Part shown: positions 61,699 through 64,000 of the stretch, piece after piece
Layout: the number at the start of each line of letters is the position of its first letter
How positions within the stretch are numbered: the stretch's first letter is position 1
NCBI GenBank assembly: GCA_964473105.1
Contig: CAYYNQ010000038.1
Location: forward strand, 8,103 to 72,102
DNA: 64,000 bases
Direction: 5' to 3'
DNA from: CAYYNQ01 sp964473105
GTDB lineage: Bacteria; Sumerlaeota; Sumerlaeia; MVZB01
The notes under the pieces: model-generated
What the model was told of the DNA's origin: nothing
Database searches by the model: none
The model's input: the letters and a program-made list of their open reading frames with translations, nothing else
Program-made: the position numbers and the translations under genes

Positions 61699-63627
61699 AT
61701 GAAATTCACGGCGAGGACCGCGCTCTTTCTCAATCACTGCTTGGCCGGTATCCACGGGTTGATCGTTTTCTGCTATTCAGTGGCCTATGTCGGCGCGGGC
61801 GTGCCGAACCCGTCGGATGTCCTCGATCTTGAGGCCATCCGGCCCGCCGGTGAATTCAGGGAATCGCTTGCCCCTGACACGCTGGATCTTGCACAGCATG
61901 CTGCATGGTCTGTCAATGCGCTCACGGGGAATGTCAACCCCGACAAGTTTTATGCGGTGCTCTACATGCACTTTTTGGCGGACAAGTTCAAGGTGGAGGA
62001 GGGCGGAAACTGGGATATCCTCCCCAAGAACATCCGGGCGTTGCCTTACATGCGTAACATGTGCGGCAGTTCGCAGGCCCTTGACGTGGAACTCGAGATG
62101 ATGCGTGCCATGCTTGAACAGGTGCGTGAGGACGGCCAGATCTATTACCCGGCCGATGGTTTTCATCACCCCAAGAACACATCGCTTCCCTGGTTCAACG
62201 GGATTGCCGTGCTCGCCATGATGAATTGGTATGAACGCGACGGCAAACCGGGTTGGAAGGACTGGATCAGCCTGGTCTGCGGGGGGCTTAAGGATGCCGT
62301 GATCCGTGTCGAGGACCGGGCCTATTACCCCCCCGAGTCCAGCCGGAACCCTGATGGGACCTGGAACTGGACGCTTCGTCACAAGCCCTTCTATCCCTAC
62401 AACCCGCCCGACGAGTTTGATTTCGACCAGCAGGGCTATGAGGGGTCCGCCAAGTTCGAGCAGTCCTACTCATTCCGTGCGCTGGTCTGGAACTATCTGA
62501 TGCAGGGTGACCGGGAATCTCTGGAGACGGCCAGGGCGGTTGCCAATTTCGTGCTCAAGCCCTCGATGTGGGAGGACACCTCGATGGAGGGTTACCCCGG
62601 TTATGAACACGGGATCTGGGCCGGGCACGTCCACGGCAACATCGCCAGTCACCATGCCCTGCTTAACCTGGCCGTTGCCGACGACAACAACTGGCTGAAA
62701 CAGTTCGTACGGGAAGCCTACGATCATACGGTCCGCAATGGGGTGGTCAGGATGGGTTGGCTGCCCTCGTGGACGCTGCCCTGGAAATACCGCAGGGGGG
62801 TCGGCACCCATGCCACGGACGAACCCTGCAACCTCGGGGACTGGGTGATGCAGGCCGTCAACCTCACGGCTGCCGGCATGGGTGATTACTGGGATGACGT
62901 CGATTCGATTGTCCGCAATCACCTGGCCACCCACCAGATCGTAAACCTTGAGGAGATGCGACGGCTTGCCGGCGGTGGAGATGAGCATGATGAAGTGATG
63001 AAAAAGTTTGTGGGCAGTTTCAACCAGGGTTACAAGTCGTGGACATGGGCGGCGACCGGGAGTTGCTGCACGGCCAACGGGGCATTCGGATTCTATTATG
63101 CCTGGCACGGGATCACGAGATTTGACCGGGGCGTTGCAACCGTCAACCTGTTTCTCAACCGTGCATCCGAGTGGATGGATATCGACAGTCATCTCCCCTA
63201 TGAGGGGAAGGTGGTTCTGCACAACAAGCGGGCGCACACCGCCCTGGTCCGGATCCCGGTGTGGATCCGCAAGGACGCGATCAGGAGTTTTGTCAACGAC
63301 AGGCCCGTCAGGCCAGCCGACACGGGAAGACACCTGCTGTTTCGCGGGTTGGAAAGCAGGGACACGATCCGGCTGGAATTCCCGGTTGCGGAGGATGTGG
63401 ACACCTATGACTTCATGTTAGGTTACGAGGAGGGTAAGGAGGTTGCACCCGTGACCTATACGCTGACATTCCGCGGCAGCACGGTCGTGGATATCGAGCC
63501 GCGTGAGGGGCCGCCCGACGGATCGGATGCCTACCGTTTGTACCAGCGGGACCATCTCAGGACGGGCAAGGCGCCGATGAAGCGGGTTAGACGTTTTGTT
63601 CCGAGCCGGATCCTGCCGTTGCAGTGA
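61699..63627 (+). CDS. GH127/DUF1680-like exported glycoside hydrolase
   Basis: A 642-residue protein with an N-terminal hydrophobic leader (about residues 5-30). The long helical part fits an alpha/alpha barrel. The GH127 beta-L-arabinofuranosidase signature is recognisable: DEPCNLGDWV (Glu375, Cys377) for the family's ETCA, and GSCCTANGAFGFYYAW (Cys456, Cys457) for CCPPN, followed by GVATVNLFLN. The beta-domain strand VLHNKRAHTALVRIPVWI then matches RIPxW. In characterised members these Cys and Glu bind zinc and one Cys is the nucleophile. Overall similarity is remote, so the sugar cleaved is unknown. It follows the PpiC gene on the same strand. Confidence 0.78.
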   Translation: MKFTARTALFLNHCLAGIHGLIVFCYSVAYVGAGVPNPSDVLDLEAIRPAGEFRESLAPDTLDLAQHAAWSVNALTGNVNPDKFYAVLYMHFLADKFKVEEGGNWDILPKNIRALPYMRNMCGSSQALDVELEMMRAMLEQVREDGQIYYPADGFHHPKNTSLPWFNGIAVLAMMNWYERDGKPGWKDWISLVCGGLKDAVIRVEDRAYYPPESSRNPDGTWNWTLRHKPFYPYNPPDEFDFDQQGYEGSAKFEQSYSFRALVWNYLMQGDRESLETARAVANFVLKPSMWEDTSMEGYPGYEHGIWAGHVHGNIASHHALLNLAVADDNNWLKQFVREAYDHTVRNGVVRMGWLPSWTLPWKYRRGVGTHATDEPCNLGDWVMQAVNLTAAGMGDYWDDVDSIVRNHLATHQIVNLEEMRRLAGGGDEHDEVMKKFVGSFNQGYKSWTWAATGSCCTANGAFGFYYAWHGITRFDRGVATVNLFLNRASEWMDIDSHLPYEGKVVLHNKRAHTALVRIPVWIRKDAIRSFVNDRPVRPADTGRHLLFRGLESRDTIRLEFPVAEDVDTYDFMLGYEEGKEVAPVTYTLTFRGSTVVDIEPREGPPDGSDAYRLYQRDHLRTGKAPMKRVRRFVPSRILPLQ

Positions 63628-63674
63628 TGGGATGCCCTCGATATGTGTTGAAGGCGTCTGATAGCGGTTTTGGA

Positions 63675-63703
63675 TTGACTGGACAAGGCCGGTGTTGTAA
63701 AAT
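63675..63703 (+). promoter_or_regulatory. strong sigma70-type promoter of the pseudopilin gene
   Basis: TTGACT at 63675-63680 and TAAAAT at 63698-63703 are separated by 17 bases. A start near 63710 gives a leader of about 37 bases before the ATG at 63747, with GGGG ahead of it. This is the best promoter match seen in the window. Confidence 0.6.
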
Positions 63704-63746
63704 TCCTTCCCATGCTAGAGCTAATGTTGGGTTTAGGGGTGTTGAT

Positions 63747-64000
63747 ATGTCTAAGAGACCTTCCGGTTTCACGTTGATCGAGTTATTGATCGTGGTGGCC
63801 ATCATCGCGATCCTGGCGGCGATCGCCGTGCCGAACTTTCTCGAAGCCCAGACCCGCGCCAAGGTCGTCCAGGTCAAGACGGGGATGCGTACGGTTGTCA
63901 CCGCGCTCGAGGCCTATTATATCGACAACAATGAATATCCCAATCCCCGCTACCCGAATCCGGTACCCAGTGATGGCAGCTATTCCCTGGGCGCGTGGTT
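63747..64000 (+). CDS. type IV pseudopilin-like protein, partial
   Basis: An open frame begins at the ATG at 63747 and runs off the right edge after 84 codons. The leader is MSKRPSG, followed by FTLIELLIVVAI with Glu at +5, then a helix ending LAAIAVPNFLEAQTRAK and LEAYYIDNNEYPNP. This is the N-terminus of a prepilin-peptidase substrate and is close to the pseudopilin at 6043-6678. It has its own promoter after the GH127-like gene. The C-terminal part is not in the window, and no secretion machinery gene is seen. Confidence 0.9.
   Translation, partial: MSKRPSGFTLIELLIVVAIIAILAAIAVPNFLEAQTRAKVVQVKTGMRTVVTALEAYYIDNNEYPNPRYPNPVPSDGSYSLGAW

Noticed and set aside
1..64000. Search for tRNA, rRNA, CRISPR, insertion sequences and phage genes
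   Set aside because: I saw no tRNA-like cloverleaf, rRNA stretch, regularly spaced repeats, transposase or phage structural gene.

Overview
This 64 kb window carries about 47 protein-coding genes and no rRNA, tRNA, CRISPR array, phage gene or transposase that I could see. The base composition is GC-rich. The content points to an environmental heterotroph of the PVC/FCB-like bacteria (Planctomycetota, Hydrogenedentota, Lentisphaerota, Poribacteria or Latescibacterota-type). The main reasons are three sets of planctomycete-type DUF1549/DUF1553 and DUF1501 genes, two long PPC-domain secreted proteins, and two orphan type IV pseudopilins of the FTLIELLIVVAIIxILAAIA type. There is also an abundance of PhyH oxygenases, Gfo/Idh/MocA oxidoreductases, TIM-barrel sugar isomerases, creatininases and SMP-30 lactonases. 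I cannot fix the phylum from sequence alone. No housekeeping gene is present, so the whole window reads as catabolic and accessory DNA.

Layout. 1-5.8 kb (minus): a run of a DegT aminotransferase, Gfo/Idh oxidoreductase, sugar epimerase, D-2-hydroxyacid dehydrogenase, an unknown protein and a PhyH oxygenase cut by the left edge. 6.0-8.8 kb (minus): a pseudopilin, an aldo/keto reductase and a creatininase. 9.0-13.1 kb (plus): two translationally coupled amidohydrolases, of which the first has lost its metal ligands, then a sugar-porter MFS permease coupled to a PhyH-like protein with HxG in place of HxD. 13.3-19.5 kb (plus): 3-oxoacid CoA-transferase A and B, thiolase, aldehyde dehydrogenase and an IolD-like ThDP enzyme. 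19.8-26.7 kb (plus): a tightly packed PPC, cytochrome/DUF1549/DUF1553, DUF1501 and SMP-30 operon. 26.8-31.7 kb: an M24 peptidase (minus), then SDR, a metal-ligand-less PanB-like protein and a secreted CocE-type hydrolase (plus). 31.8-37.7 kb (minus): a second DUF1549/DUF1553, DUF1501 and PPC set. 38.3-44.0 kb (plus): a CoxG-like protein, an iron-sulfur flavoprotein of the trimethylamine dehydrogenase/dienoyl-CoA reductase type, a secreted protein built of two copies of a Cys-rich domain, and a zinc alcohol dehydrogenase. 44.1-48.5 kb: a D-aminoacylase-like hydrolase, a GSAM-like aminotransferase (minus) and an HpcH/HpaI aldolase (plus). 48.5-54.2 kb (minus): a sugar ABC importer with a lactonase behind it. 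54.4-55.4 kb (plus): a dihydrodipicolinate-reductase-like dehydrogenase. 55.6-64 kb (plus): a third cytochrome/DUF1549/DUF1553 and DUF1501 pair, a PpiC-type isomerase, a GH127-like protein and a second pseudopilin cut by the right edge.

How the parts fit. The likely theme is uptake and breakdown of polyols, sugars, sugar acids or cyclitols. Two import systems (MFS and ABC) feed dehydrogenases, epimerases, lactonases, aldolases and an IolD-like ring-opening enzyme. The products could then be passed to CoA-transferase, thiolase and aldehyde dehydrogenase. The secreted heme and Tat-exported proteins would act outside the cytoplasmic membrane in a step that is still unknown. I saw no transcription factor, so regulation must come from elsewhere. 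Two inverted repeats in divergent promoters are candidate operators.
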